A stretch of DNA of 64,000 nucleotides from Mesorhizobium sp. M4B.F.Ca.ET.058.02.1.1 (GTDB taxonomy: Bacteria > Pseudomonadota > Alphaproteobacteria > Rhizobiales > Rhizobiaceae). The notes under the pieces were generated by a model, which saw nothing but the letters and a program-made list of their open reading frames with translations, did no database searches and was not told the origin of the DNA. Positions within the stretch are counted from its first letter, which is position 1; the number at the start of each line of letters is the position of its first letter. Positions 47,563-55,929 of this stretch are shown here, piece by piece. The stretch is from the NCBI RefSeq assembly GCF_003952505.1, contig NZ_CP034450.1, forward strand, positions 2,418,001 through 2,482,000, read 5' to 3'. Made by a program: the position numbers and the translations under genes.

Positions 47563-49149
47563 TCAGTATCCGAGCGCAAGTCCGTCCTTGCGTGGGTCAG
47601 ACGCGCCGGTCAGCGTTCCCTTTTCCCAGTCGATCAGCACCGCCTGCCCGCCCCCCAGCGGATGATCTGGCTCCATCACCTGGTGGCCGCGCCGGCGCAG
47701 GCCTGCAACCGCGTCGACCGGCACGCTGCGCTCCGCCTCCGCCACGCCGCTGTTGTAGAAGACTCGCGGCGCATCCAGCGCCTGCTGCGGGTCCATGCCG
47801 AAGTCGATCATGTTGGTCAGCAGGTGAACGTGGCCGAAAGGCTGGTAGCCGCCGCCCATGACGCCGAACGGCATCATCGCGCGGCCGTCCTTGGTCATCA
47901 TGCCCGGCATGATGGTGTGCATCGGCCGCTTGCCGGGCGCTATGGCATTCGGGTGCTTCGGATCGAGGCGGAAGCTGGTGCCCCTGTTCTGCAGCACGAC
48001 GCCGCTCTTCGGGCTGACGACACCGCTGCCGAAGGAATAGTAGGTGGAGTTGATGAAGCTCACCGCATTCAAGTCGCGGTCGACGACGGAAATGTAGACG
48101 GTGTCGCTGCCCGGCAGGTCGAGGCGCGGCAATTCGGTCATGGCACGCTCGCGGTCGATCGCGGCGCGCAGCCGGTCGGCGTAAGCGCCGGACAAAAGCT
48201 CCTTCACCGGGACGGCGACATGATCCTGGTCGCCGAGAAACGTGTCGCGGTCGCGGTAGGCCAGCCGCCCGGCCTCGATCTCCAGATGCAGGCGTTCGGC
48301 GCCATTGGGGTCGAGTTCACCGAGTTTGAAGCCGGACAGCACGTTCAGCATCAGAAGCGCGGTCAGGCCCTGATTGTTCGGCGGCATCTGGTGGATGCCG
48401 TAACCGCGGTAGTCGATGCCGACCGGGTTCTTGTAGTCGCCCTTGGTCGAAGCAAAATCGTCGAGCGTGTGCAGTCCGCCGAGCTGGCGGAGCCGGCCGA
48501 CGATGTCGTCGGCCACCGCGCCTTCGTAGAAGCCAGCGCGGCCTTTCTTCGCGATGATGCGCAGCGTTTCGGCAAGCTCCGGCTGGCGATGGACGTCGCC
48601 GGCCTTGGGCGGCTGGCCGCCGGGCAGGAAGATGCGCGCCGCCACCTCGTCGGCCGACAGGTCGGTTTCGGGATCCTCCCAGTCGAAGGCGACGCGGTCG
48701 TGCACGACGTAGCCATTTTCCGCGTAGTGGATGGCGGGCGCCAATGCGTCGGCAATGCCCTTGCGGCCATGGTCTTCCAGCAGCCGGCACCAGGCATCGA
48801 CCGCGCCCGGTACAGTGACCGCGTGGGGACCCTGCTTCGGAAGCTCGCTGAAGCCGTTCTCCAGATACCAGTCGACGGTTGCGGCGGCAGGCGCACGCCC
48901 CGAACCGTTGAAGGCCAGCACCTTGCCTTGCCCTTTCGGGCAGAAGAGGACAAAGCAGTCGCCGCCGATGCCGGTCGACTGCGGCTCGACCACCGCCTGC
49001 ACGGCGGCGGCGCAGACGGCGGCGTCCATCGCATTGCCGCCGGAGCGCAGCATCTCGATGGCGGCAAGCGTGGCCAGCGGATGCGAGGTCGCGGCCATCG
49101 CTTCGGTGGAGCGGGCGGGCGAGCGGCCGGGGAATTGGAAATCACGCAT
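47563..49149 (-). CDS. ggt: gamma-glutamyltransferase (Ntn hydrolase), cytoplasmic form
   Basis: A 528-aa GGT-family N-terminal nucleophile hydrolase that would autocleave before Thr350 in SD-TVYISVVD. The large chain has QAVVEPQSTGIGGD (about 50-64), and the small chain has the GGG-containing PFGVMGGGYQP oxyanion region. There is no signal peptide, so unlike E. coli Ggt it is probably cytoplasmic. It lies 22 bp after the importer permease gene, suggesting it acts on an imported gamma-glutamyl or similar amide. Confidence 0.9.
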   Translation of the reverse strand: MRDFQFPGRSPARSTEAMAATSHPLATLAAIEMLRSGGNAMDAAVCAAAVQAVVEPQSTGIGGDCFVLFCPKGQGKVLAFNGSGRAPAAATVDWYLENGFSELPKQGPHAVTVPGAVDAWCRLLEDHGRKGIADALAPAIHYAENGYVVHDRVAFDWEDPETDLSADEVAARIFLPGGQPPKAGDVHRQPELAETLRIIAKKGRAGFYEGAVADDIVGRLRQLGGLHTLDDFASTKGDYKNPVGIDYRGYGIHQMPPNNQGLTALLMLNVLSGFKLGELDPNGAERLHLEIEAGRLAYRDRDTFLGDQDHVAVPVKELLSGAYADRLRAAIDRERAMTELPRLDLPGSDTVYISVVDRDLNAVSFINSTYYSFGSGVVSPKSGVVLQNRGTSFRLDPKHPNAIAPGKRPMHTIMPGMMTKDGRAMMPFGVMGGGYQPFGHVHLLTNMIDFGMDPQQALDAPRVFYNSGVAEAERSVPVDAVAGLRRRGHQVMEPDHPLGGGQAVLIDWEKGTLTGASDPRKDGLALGY

Positions 49150-49171
49150 GCTGTTTACGGTATCCCTGCAT

Positions 49172-49972
49172 TCAACGTCCGCGGCCGAAAAGCTGAGCGG
49201 CGGACAACAAGACGATCGATAGCACGATCAGGCAAGTCGAAATGGCGGCAATGGTCGGATCGATCTGGTCGCGCAGAGCATTGAACATGCGGCGCGTCAG
49301 CGTCGTGGTTTCGCCGCCGGAGATGAACAGCGAAACCACCACCTCGTCGAAGGAGGTGATGAAGGCAAACAGCGCGCCCGAGACGATCGAGAAACGGATT
49401 TGCGGCATCGTCACCTGGCGGAAGGCGGAAAAGCGGTTGGCACCTAGGCTGCGCGCCACCTTCTCCTGGTTCATGTCGTAAGACCGCAGGCCGGAAAGCA
49501 CGGTCAGCACCACCAGCGGCAAGGCCTGCACGGTGTGCGCGACGACAAGGCCGGTCAGCGTGTTGTTGAGGCCGATGCGGGCATAGAGGAAGAAGGTGCC
49601 GATGCCGATCAGGATGACCGGGATGATCAGCGAAGCGGTGAGCAGTGCATTGATGGCGCCGGTCATTCGCAGCGTGCCGATGTTGATGGCGTAGGCTGCG
49701 GCTGTGCCGAGTGGCGTAGCCACGAGCATCGTCATCACCGCGACCTTGACCGACACGATGGTGGCATCGCGCCATTCCACCGATCCGAAATAGCTCTCGT
49801 ACCAGCGCAGCGACCATTCCTGGGGCGGGAACTGCAGCAGCGTCGAGCCGGAAAAGGACATAATGACGATGATGACCGACGGCGCGATCAGGAACAGCAG
49901 GACGAGGGCGCCAAGACCATAGAGCCAGAGCCGTTGCCGGTGCGAGATGGGCAGGGCATTTTCCATGCTCAT
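49172..49972 (-). CDS. ABC transporter permease, PotC-like
   Basis: Inner-membrane subunit (266 aa) of a polyamine/opine/phosphonate-type importer, with six predicted helices and the EAA-like loop KVARSLGANRFSAFRQVTMPQI. ATG 49972 overlaps the stop of the upstream permease as ATGA. It ends 22 bp before the GGT gene. A longer in-frame reading to 50974 is an antisense artefact. Confidence 0.9.
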   Translation of the reverse strand: MSMENALPISHRQRLWLYGLGALVLLFLIAPSVIIVIMSFSGSTLLQFPPQEWSLRWYESYFGSVEWRDATIVSVKVAVMTMLVATPLGTAAAYAINIGTLRMTGAINALLTASLIIPVILIGIGTFFLYARIGLNNTLTGLVVAHTVQALPLVVLTVLSGLRSYDMNQEKVARSLGANRFSAFRQVTMPQIRFSIVSGALFAFITSFDEVVVSLFISGGETTTLTRRMFNALRDQIDPTIAAISTCLIVLSIVLLSAAQLFGRGR

Positions 49973-50886
49973 CGCGAGCTCCAGACGCCGGTGGCGCGTG
50001 CGCCGAGCAGCCATTGGAACAGGCCGAGCAGGGCGAGCGTGACGGCAAGCAGCACGACGCCGAGCGCGGCGCCCGCGCCCCAGTTGGAATAGAGGCTGGT
50101 GGTCTGCTCCATGCGCATCGCCCACATGATGACCTTGCCGCCGCCCATCAATGCCGGCGTGACGAAAAAGCCGAGGCAGAGCACGAAGACGATGACCACG
50201 CCGGAGGCGAGGCCGGGCAGCGACAGCGGGAAGAATATCTGCCGGAAGGTGGCGGCCGGGCTGGCGCCGAGATTCATGCCTGCGCGCAGGCAATCGGTGT
50301 CGATCGTCTTCATCGAGGCGTAGAGCGGCAGCACTAGGAACGGCAGCATGATGTGGGTCATGCCGATAATGACGCCGGCGAAATTGTTGGCGAGCGGCAG
50401 CGGCTGGCTGATGACGCCGAGATCGATCAGCCAGCTGTTGATCAGGCCCTTGCGCTGCAGGATGACCAGCCAGGCATAGGTGCGCACCAGGACCGAGGTC
50501 CAGAACGGCAGGATGACCAAGACCAGGCATATCGAGGCCGCGCGACGCGGCAGTTGCGACAGCATGTAGGCCAGCGGATAGCCGAGCACGACGCAGGCGC
50601 CGGTGACGGCGAAGGCAACCTTGAAGGTGGTGAGGAAGGTCTTGATGTAGGAGGGCTGCTGGAAGAAGCGCGCGTAGTTCGAAGCGCTCAGCGCCCCGGT
50701 CTCGTCGAACAGCGACAGCCAGAACAGCCAGCCGATCGGCACGATGATGACGGCGAAGACGAGCAGCAGGCCGGGCGACAGCAGCGCCAGCAGCCCGAAG
50801 GATTCGCGGCGCGCATCGGCATGCAACGCATCGGCGTTGAGCGTCGGGGCGCTGGCATGGGGGAGTATGGCGGATTGCATGCTCAT
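49969..50886 (-). CDS. ABC transporter permease, PotB-like
   Basis: A 305-aa partner permease with six helices and the coupling loop GMNLGASPAATFRQIFFPLS. It overlaps the ATPase gene stop and the second permease start by 1-4 bp, a tightly coupled operon. Confidence 0.91.
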   Translation of the reverse strand: MSMQSAILPHASAPTLNADALHADARRESFGLLALLSPGLLLVFAVIIVPIGWLFWLSLFDETGALSASNYARFFQQPSYIKTFLTTFKVAFAVTGACVVLGYPLAYMLSQLPRRAASICLVLVILPFWTSVLVRTYAWLVILQRKGLINSWLIDLGVISQPLPLANNFAGVIIGMTHIMLPFLVLPLYASMKTIDTDCLRAGMNLGASPAATFRQIFFPLSLPGLASGVVIVFVLCLGFFVTPALMGGGKVIMWAMRMEQTTSLYSNWGAGAALGVVLLAVTLALLGLFQWLLGARATGVWSSR

Positions 50887-51998
50887 CAGTCCGCCGCCAC
50901 CAGCACCACATCATCGGCATCGATACCGAGATTGACCGGTTCGCCGGGCCTTGGCAGCTTTGCCAGCACGTCACTGCGGCAATAGTCGCGCAGCGTCACC
51001 TGACGCCCATCTCGCAGCGTGGCATAGCAGGCGAAACTGTCGCCCTGGTAGATGACGTCGCCGACCGTCGCCGGGATCACGTTGACGCTGCCCGCCGGCG
51101 GAGCGTCGGCGACGAGGCGCAGCTTTTCCGGCCGCACCACCATCAAATGGCAGCCGGCGGCTGGCGCCGCAGACGTCATGCGGATCTTCCTGTCCTCATA
51201 CCAGACGCTGCCGTTGCGGCTTTCGACCGGGATGAAGTTGGAATCGCCGATGAAGCCGGCGACGAAGCGCGTTTTGGGCGCGGCGTAGAGCACTTCCGGC
51301 CGGTCGATCTGCTCGATGCAGCCGGCATTCATGACGGCGATGCGATCCGACATGGTGATCGCCTCGCGCTGGTCGTGGGTGACGTAGACGGTCGTCATGC
51401 CCAGCCGGCGATGCAGATTGCGCAATTCGATCTGCATGTGTTCGCGCAGGCTCTTGTCCAGGGCCGAAAGCGGCTCGTCCATCAGCACGATGCGCGGTTC
51501 GAAGACGATGGCGCGGGCCAGCGCCACGCGCTGCCGCTGGCCGCCGGAAAGCTGGTCGACGCGGCGCTCGCCGAGCCCTTTCAACTGCACGAGGTCCAGC
51601 GCCTTTTCGACGCGCTCGGCCGTCTCCGACGCCGAGACGCGGCGCTGCTTCAACGGAAACGCGATGTTGTGGAAGACATTCATATGCGGGAACAGCGCAT
51701 AGTTCTGAAACACCATTCCGATGTTGCGCCGGTGCGGCGGCATGGCGATGATCTCCTCGCCCCCGACCTTGATGCTGCCGGCATTCGCCCTGACGAAGCC
51801 CGCCAGGATCATCAGCAGCGTCGTCTTTCCCGAGCCCGACGGGCCAAGCAGCGTCAGGAATTCGCCGGCGGCGACATCGAGCGAAAGATCGCGCAGCACC
51901 GAGACGCCGCCGAACCTCTTCTCGATGCCGCTGATGCCGATTGGAAGCGCGGTCGGCGCGATGGACAAAAGCATCTCCCTGGACTCCGGATCATTCAT
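50886..51998 (-). CDS. ABC transporter ATP-binding protein, PotA-like
   Basis: A 370-aa ATPase with a TOBE regulatory domain. Walker A is LLGPSGSGKTT (about residues 51-61), signature [15 protein letters not shown], Walker B VLMDEPLSALD. The C-terminal TOBE part (IPATVGDVIYQGDSFACYA) is usual in the PotA/FbpC/MalK group. Follows the substrate-binding gene by 54 bp. Confidence 0.92.
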   Translation of the reverse strand: MNDPESREMLLSIAPTALPIGISGIEKRFGGVSVLRDLSLDVAAGEFLTLLGPSGSGKTTLLMILAGFVRANAGSIKVGGEEIIAMPPHRRNIGMVFQNYALFPHMNVFHNIAFPLKQRRVSASETAERVEKALDLVQLKGLGERRVDQLSGGQRQRVALARAIVFEPRIVLMDEPLSALDKSLREHMQIELRNLHRRLGMTTVYVTHDQREAITMSDRIAVMNAGCIEQIDRPEVLYAAPKTRFVAGFIGDSNFIPVESRNGSVWYEDRKIRMTSAAPAAGCHLMVVRPEKLRLVADAPPAGSVNVIPATVGDVIYQGDSFACYATLRDGRQVTLRDYCRSDVLAKLPRPGEPVNLGIDADDVVLVAAD

Positions 51999-52052
51999 GG
52001 CGGGACGGAGCTGGGCAGCGCCTGGACGCTGCCCCGACCGGTGCCACCCTGT

Positions 52053-53093
52053 CTATTGCTGGATCAGGTTGTCGAACTTCTCGGTCGCCTCCACGAGGGT
52101 GTCGCGCCAGAACTCGGGATCCTGCAGCACCTGCTTCTTGACGTTGTCCGGCGCCGAGTTGATGTCCTTGATCCGCTCCGGCGGGATCTTGCCGGTCTCG
52201 AAGGCCTTCTCGTTCGCCGGGCCGTTGTCGACATAGAGCGGCAGGTTGGCCTGAAGGTCGGGGCTGACAAACTTGGCCAGCGCCTTCATGGCGAGGTCCT
52301 TGTTCTTCGAGCCCTTGGGGATGACCATGCAGTCGGCGGTCAGAACGCCTTGGTCGAAGGAGAAGCTGACCGGCGCGCCTTCCTTCCGCAAGGTGCCGGC
52401 GCGGCCGTTCCAGATGCTTGCCATGTCGACCTCGCCGTCCTTGACGAGCTGCATGGCCTGCGCGCCGGAGGTCCACCAGGCGTCGACATGACCGCGGATC
52501 TTGTCGACGGACTGCAGCGCACCGTCGATGTCGACCGGATAGACCTTGTCGATCGGGATGCCCTTGGCAAGGGCGGCGACGCTCAGCGTTTCCGTCGCCT
52601 GGCTGCCTGAGAGCGCGCGGCGGCCCGGGAATTTCTCGACATCCCAGAAATCGGCCCAGGTCTTCGGCCCCTTGTCGCCGAAAACGTCGGTCCGGTAGAT
52701 CAGCACGACCGAGGTGTAGGAGATGCCGACCCAGTCGTCATGGACGAGCTTGGGATTGATGCCGCTTCTGTCGATGACGCTGTAGTCGAGTTTCTCGAAC
52801 AGGCCTTCCTTGGAGCCGCGCGCGCATTCGTCGGCGCCGAGCTCGGTGATGTCCCATTTGACGGCATTGCCGGTGACCTGCAGACGCACGTCGTCGAGAC
52901 CGTTGGTGGTGTCTTCCTTGATGGTGATGCCGAGCGCATCGGCGGTCGGCTTGAAGAAGGCCTTGGTCTGCGCCTCCTGATAGGTGCCGCCCCATGAGGC
53001 GACGGTGATGGTGTCGGCGGCCGACGCCGGGACGGCAACCGAGGCCAGCAGCCCCGCCACCGCTAGACTTCCAATGCAACGCAGCTTCGTCAT
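52053..53093 (-). CDS. ABC transporter substrate-binding protein, PotD-like
   Basis: A 346-aa periplasmic protein with a signal peptide (SLAVAGLLASVAVPASA) and a mature start DTITVASWGGTYQEAQ, the pattern of spermidine/putrescine or opine binders. ATG 53093 has GGAGA upstream; the frame extends to 53228 but that part is a promoter region. It is the first gene of the operon that also encodes the ATPase, two permeases, GGT, acyl-CoA ligase and reductase. Confidence 0.92.
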   Translation of the reverse strand: MTKLRCIGSLAVAGLLASVAVPASAADTITVASWGGTYQEAQTKAFFKPTADALGITIKEDTTNGLDDVRLQVTGNAVKWDITELGADECARGSKEGLFEKLDYSVIDRSGINPKLVHDDWVGISYTSVVLIYRTDVFGDKGPKTWADFWDVEKFPGRRALSGSQATETLSVAALAKGIPIDKVYPVDIDGALQSVDKIRGHVDAWWTSGAQAMQLVKDGEVDMASIWNGRAGTLRKEGAPVSFSFDQGVLTADCMVIPKGSKNKDLAMKALAKFVSPDLQANLPLYVDNGPANEKAFETGKIPPERIKDINSAPDNVKKQVLQDPEFWRDTLVEATEKFDNLIQQ

Positions 53094-53143
53094 TTTCGCT
53101 TCTCCAGCCGGTGTTCCCATTATCGTTGATTTGGTATGCGAAT

Positions 53144-53153
53144 TTGTATACAA
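53144..53153. promoter_or_regulatory. GntR/FCD-type operator, TTGTATACAA
   Basis: A perfect palindrome in an AT-rich patch of the divergent promoter, 51 bp before the substrate-binding gene. It fits the FadR/FCD subfamily consensus TnGTnnACnA. A half-related TTGGTATGCGAA lies just upstream (53131-53142). The divergent GntR gene product is the likely binder. Confidence 0.6.
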
Positions 53154-53326
53154 TTTTGAGTGTAATTCGCTGGAAGCCGATGTCAACACGCGCCATGACG
53201 TATTTTGGCGACGAAAGATTGAGGCCAAGGCCGGAGCCCTTGCTCTGCTCGAAACGGTCCTGTTTCAAGCAAGCGCCAAAAGGCCTTAAACTGCGAAACC
53301 ACGACAGACCGTTGGAGGCGGGACGC

Positions 53327-54028
53327 TTGAGCAAGGAAAGAAAGAACACGCTGCGCGATTCGGTGTTCGAGAAGCTGAAGGCGCTGATCATCACCGGCCA
53401 GATCCCGCCCGGCTCCCGCGTCACGGAGACCGACATGGCCGAGCGCCTGAAGGTCAGCCGCACGCCGGTGCGCGAGGCCTTCAACCGGCTGGAGCGTGAC
53501 GGCCTGGTGATCGGCCGCCCGCGCCAGGGCTATGTCGTGGCGGAGTTCAACCTGACCATGTTCCGCGAGGCCTTCGACATCCGCGAATTGCTCGACGGGC
53601 GCGCGACCGAACTGGCCGCGGCCACCGCCACCGCCGCCGACAAGACGAGGCTGCGCGCGATTCTTGCCGAATGCGAGCGGCTGGCCGCGATCCCCGACCG
53701 CAGCACCAGGGAGCAGTTCGAGGAATTGCAGGTCGGCATCGATTTGCACCGCGTGATTGCCGAAATCGGCGGCAACGAAATGCTGCACGGCATGCTCTGC
53801 GTCATACTCGACAAATGCCAGCAATATGTGTGGACAGAGCTCCTGTGGCTGGACGAGTGGAAGGTCACCCGCGAGGAACATACCGGCATCGTCGAAGCGA
53901 TCTGCGCCGGCGACGTGGCCCTGGCGGGCGATCGCGCCCGCGCCCATGTGCGTGGGTCGCGTGAGAACATCCTGCGCCTGCTACAGGCCAAGTCCGACTA
54001 TCAGGGTTTTTTCGCCAAGGCGTCGTGA
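53327..54028 (+). CDS. GntR-family regulator with FCD domain
   Basis: A 233-aa regulator. An N-terminal winged helix (SVFEKLKALIITGQIPPGSRV, then ERLKVSRTPVREAFNRLERDGL) is followed by the all-helical FCD ligand domain (FDIRELLDGRATELAAA). TTG 53327 has GGAGG 9 bases upstream and gives normal family length. Divergent from the ABC/GGT operon, which it probably controls. Confidence 0.9.
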   Translation: MSKERKNTLRDSVFEKLKALIITGQIPPGSRVTETDMAERLKVSRTPVREAFNRLERDGLVIGRPRQGYVVAEFNLTMFREAFDIRELLDGRATELAAATATAADKTRLRAILAECERLAAIPDRSTREQFEELQVGIDLHRVIAEIGGNEMLHGMLCVILDKCQQYVWTELLWLDEWKVTREEHTGIVEAICAGDVALAGDRARAHVRGSRENILRLLQAKSDYQGFFAKAS

Positions 54029-54037
54029 GCCAAGCGG

Positions 54038-55123
54038 TCAATTGGTAAGCAAAGGGCAACTGGCGCCACGCCGCAGCCTGATGTGCGCCACGTCGCCGAC
54101 GCTGAATTGAAAACCGTCAGCGCGGCGCGGAGCATCGATGATGATGGATGTCCCCTGCCCCAGTTCGGCGTGGAGGCGCAGCGTGCGGCCATGAAAGACA
54201 ACGCCGCTTACCCGCGCCGGCGCGGTGCCGTCGGCGGCCTCGGTGGTCGCCAAAAGGTCCTCAGGACGCACGCCGATGGTGCGTGTGTCTCCGGCGGCCG
54301 GCGCCTCGCCGGTGTCGGATACAGCTTCCAACGCCAGCTCGCCAGCCGCAAAGCGCAGGCGCTCGCCATCGCAGCCGACGAAGCGCGACTGCAGGAGGTT
54401 CATGGTGCCGATGAAGGAGGCGACGAACTTCGTCGCAGGGCGGTCGTAGAGAATCGCCGGCGGCGCGATCTGCTCGATGAGGCCCTTGTTCATGACGACG
54501 ATGCGGTCGGAGATCGACAGCGCCTCGGTCTGGTCATGGGTGACCATGACGAAGGTGGTGCCGAGGCGGGATTGCAGCCGCTTCAGCTCGACCTGCATCT
54601 GCTCGCGCAGATGCGCGTCAAGCGCCGACAGCGGCTCGTCGAGCAACAGAACGCGCGGCTGGCAGACGATGGCGCGGGCAAGCGCGACGCGCTGGCGCTG
54701 GCCGCCGGAGAGTTCGAAAACGCGGGCGCCGAGCTTGTCGGCAAGGCCGACCATGTCGAGCGCCTCGCCGACGCGTTTCGCCTGCTCGGCGCCGGACAGC
54801 CCGCGTAGCGACAGGCCGAAGCCGACATTCTCTGCGACGTCCATGTGCGGGAAGAGCGCATAGTCCTGGAAGACGGTATTGACCGGGCGATCGAAGGGCC
54901 TCAGGCCCGTTATGTCGCGGCCCTCAAGCAGAACATTGCCGCTGGTCGGGCTCTCGAAACCGGCAATGACGCGCAGGCTGGTGGTCTTGCCGCAACCGGA
55001 CGGGCCGAGCAGGGTCAGGAACTCACCCGGAGCGATATCTAGCTCGACGGCGTCGAGACCAACCACACCACCCGGAAAGACCTTTGAGACCTTCTGCAAT
55101 CGAACGAGCGCATCAGGCGCCAT
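54038..55123 (-). CDS. ABC transporter ATP-binding protein, PotA-like (second importer)
   Basis: A 361-aa ATPase with Walker A LLGPSGCGKTT, signature [15 protein letters not shown], Walker B LLLDEPLSALD and a C-terminal TOBE domain. ATG 55123 overlaps the XRE-cupin gene end by 11 bp. It is the last gene of the second importer set and converges on the GntR gene with a 9-bp gap. Unusual placement after the regulator, away from its permeases. Confidence 0.92.
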   Translation of the reverse strand: MAPDALVRLQKVSKVFPGGVVGLDAVELDIAPGEFLTLLGPSGCGKTTSLRVIAGFESPTSGNVLLEGRDITGLRPFDRPVNTVFQDYALFPHMDVAENVGFGLSLRGLSGAEQAKRVGEALDMVGLADKLGARVFELSGGQRQRVALARAIVCQPRVLLLDEPLSALDAHLREQMQVELKRLQSRLGTTFVMVTHDQTEALSISDRIVVMNKGLIEQIAPPAILYDRPATKFVASFIGTMNLLQSRFVGCDGERLRFAAGELALEAVSDTGEAPAAGDTRTIGVRPEDLLATTEAADGTAPARVSGVVFHGRTLRLHAELGQGTSIIIDAPRRADGFQFSVGDVAHIRLRRGASCPLLTN

Positions 55124-55721
55124 CGCGCACCTCGGAGGGTTTTGTCGTGTTGACCCAAAGGATCTCGCAGCGCTCGGCGCCGGGGTTGCGGAAGGCATGC
55201 AGCAGCGTGCTCTTGAAGGCAAAGCTGTCGCCGGCCTTGAGCACGTAGGAGGTTGCGTCCACCACCAGTTCGACCTCGCCGGCCATCACGAAGCCGAACT
55301 CATGGCCTGCATGGGCGTAGGCCTCGGCCGTTCCGCCGCCGGCCTCGACGCTCACCAGCATGCCGGTGAGCGTCGCGGCAGGCGGCGACAGCAGCGCCTT
55401 GGCGATGCCTTCCGACTTGACGGGGATCTGCCGCCGCTTGTCGGCGCGCACGCAGTAGAGATCATTGACCGCCTCATTGCCGTCGGCGATCAGTGCCGAC
55501 GGTTCGATGTCTAGCGCGGCTGCAAGCGGCCAGATCACCTTGACGCGCAGCGATGACATGCCGCGCTCGATCTGGCTGAGCGCGCCTATCGAAATGCCGG
55601 CTTTTACCGCAAGCTCGGCCAGCGACAGCTTGCGCTCCAGCCTGAGCGCCCGCACGCGCCGGCCGACGCGCACATCGGCATCGTCCTTCGGCTTCTCGGC
55701 CGATTCGTCAAAAACATCCAT
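55113..55721 (-). CDS. XRE-cupin regulator, PuuR-like
   Basis: A 202-aa repressor with an N-terminal lambda-type helix-turn-helix (LSLAELAVKAGISIGALSQIE, residues about 33-53) and a C-terminal cupin (HAGHEFGFVMAGEVELVV and GDSFAFKSTLLHAFRNPG). PuuR of E. coli, which controls putrescine catabolism, has this layout. It sits between the importer's substrate-binding gene and ATPase gene; the shared repeat TGAAA-N13-TTTCA upstream of this cluster is a candidate target. Confidence 0.9.
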   Translation of the reverse strand: MDVFDESAEKPKDDADVRVGRRVRALRLERKLSLAELAVKAGISIGALSQIERGMSSLRVKVIWPLAAALDIEPSALIADGNEAVNDLYCVRADKRRQIPVKSEGIAKALLSPPAATLTGMLVSVEAGGGTAEAYAHAGHEFGFVMAGEVELVVDATSYVLKAGDSFAFKSTLLHAFRNPGAERCEILWVNTTKPSEVRDGA

Positions 55722-55775
55722 GCGTTAGTCCTTGTTTGGTCTCTTTACCGGTGCGGCGCAGCGCCGCCAGCCTCC

Positions 55776-55917
55776 CCTTCTCCCCTTGTGGGAGGAGGTG
55801 TCGCCGAAGGCGACGGATGAGGGGTGTTCCAGCTTGGCAACGACGGCGATCCGTCCAACACCCCTCATCCGTCTCGGCGCTGCGCGCCGATCCACCTTCT
55901 CCCACAAGGGGAGAAGG
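55776..55917. repeat. RIME-like palindromic intergenic repeat (type A, copy 2)
   Basis: A 142-bp element with 25-bp terminal inverted repeats that differ at one position (starts CCTTCTCCCCTTGTGGGAG). Internal motifs GGATGAGGGGTGTT and AACACCCCTCATCC are also inverted. It lies between the substrate-binding gene and the XRE-cupin gene inside an operon-like array and could form a large mRNA hairpin there. Confidence 0.85.
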
Positions 55918-55929
55918 TGGAGCCGCAGC

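Noticed and set aside
49172-50974. 600-codon minus-strand frame covering both permeases of the first importer
   Set aside because: Only the last 266 codons are a real permease; the first part is an out-of-frame reading of the other permease gene.
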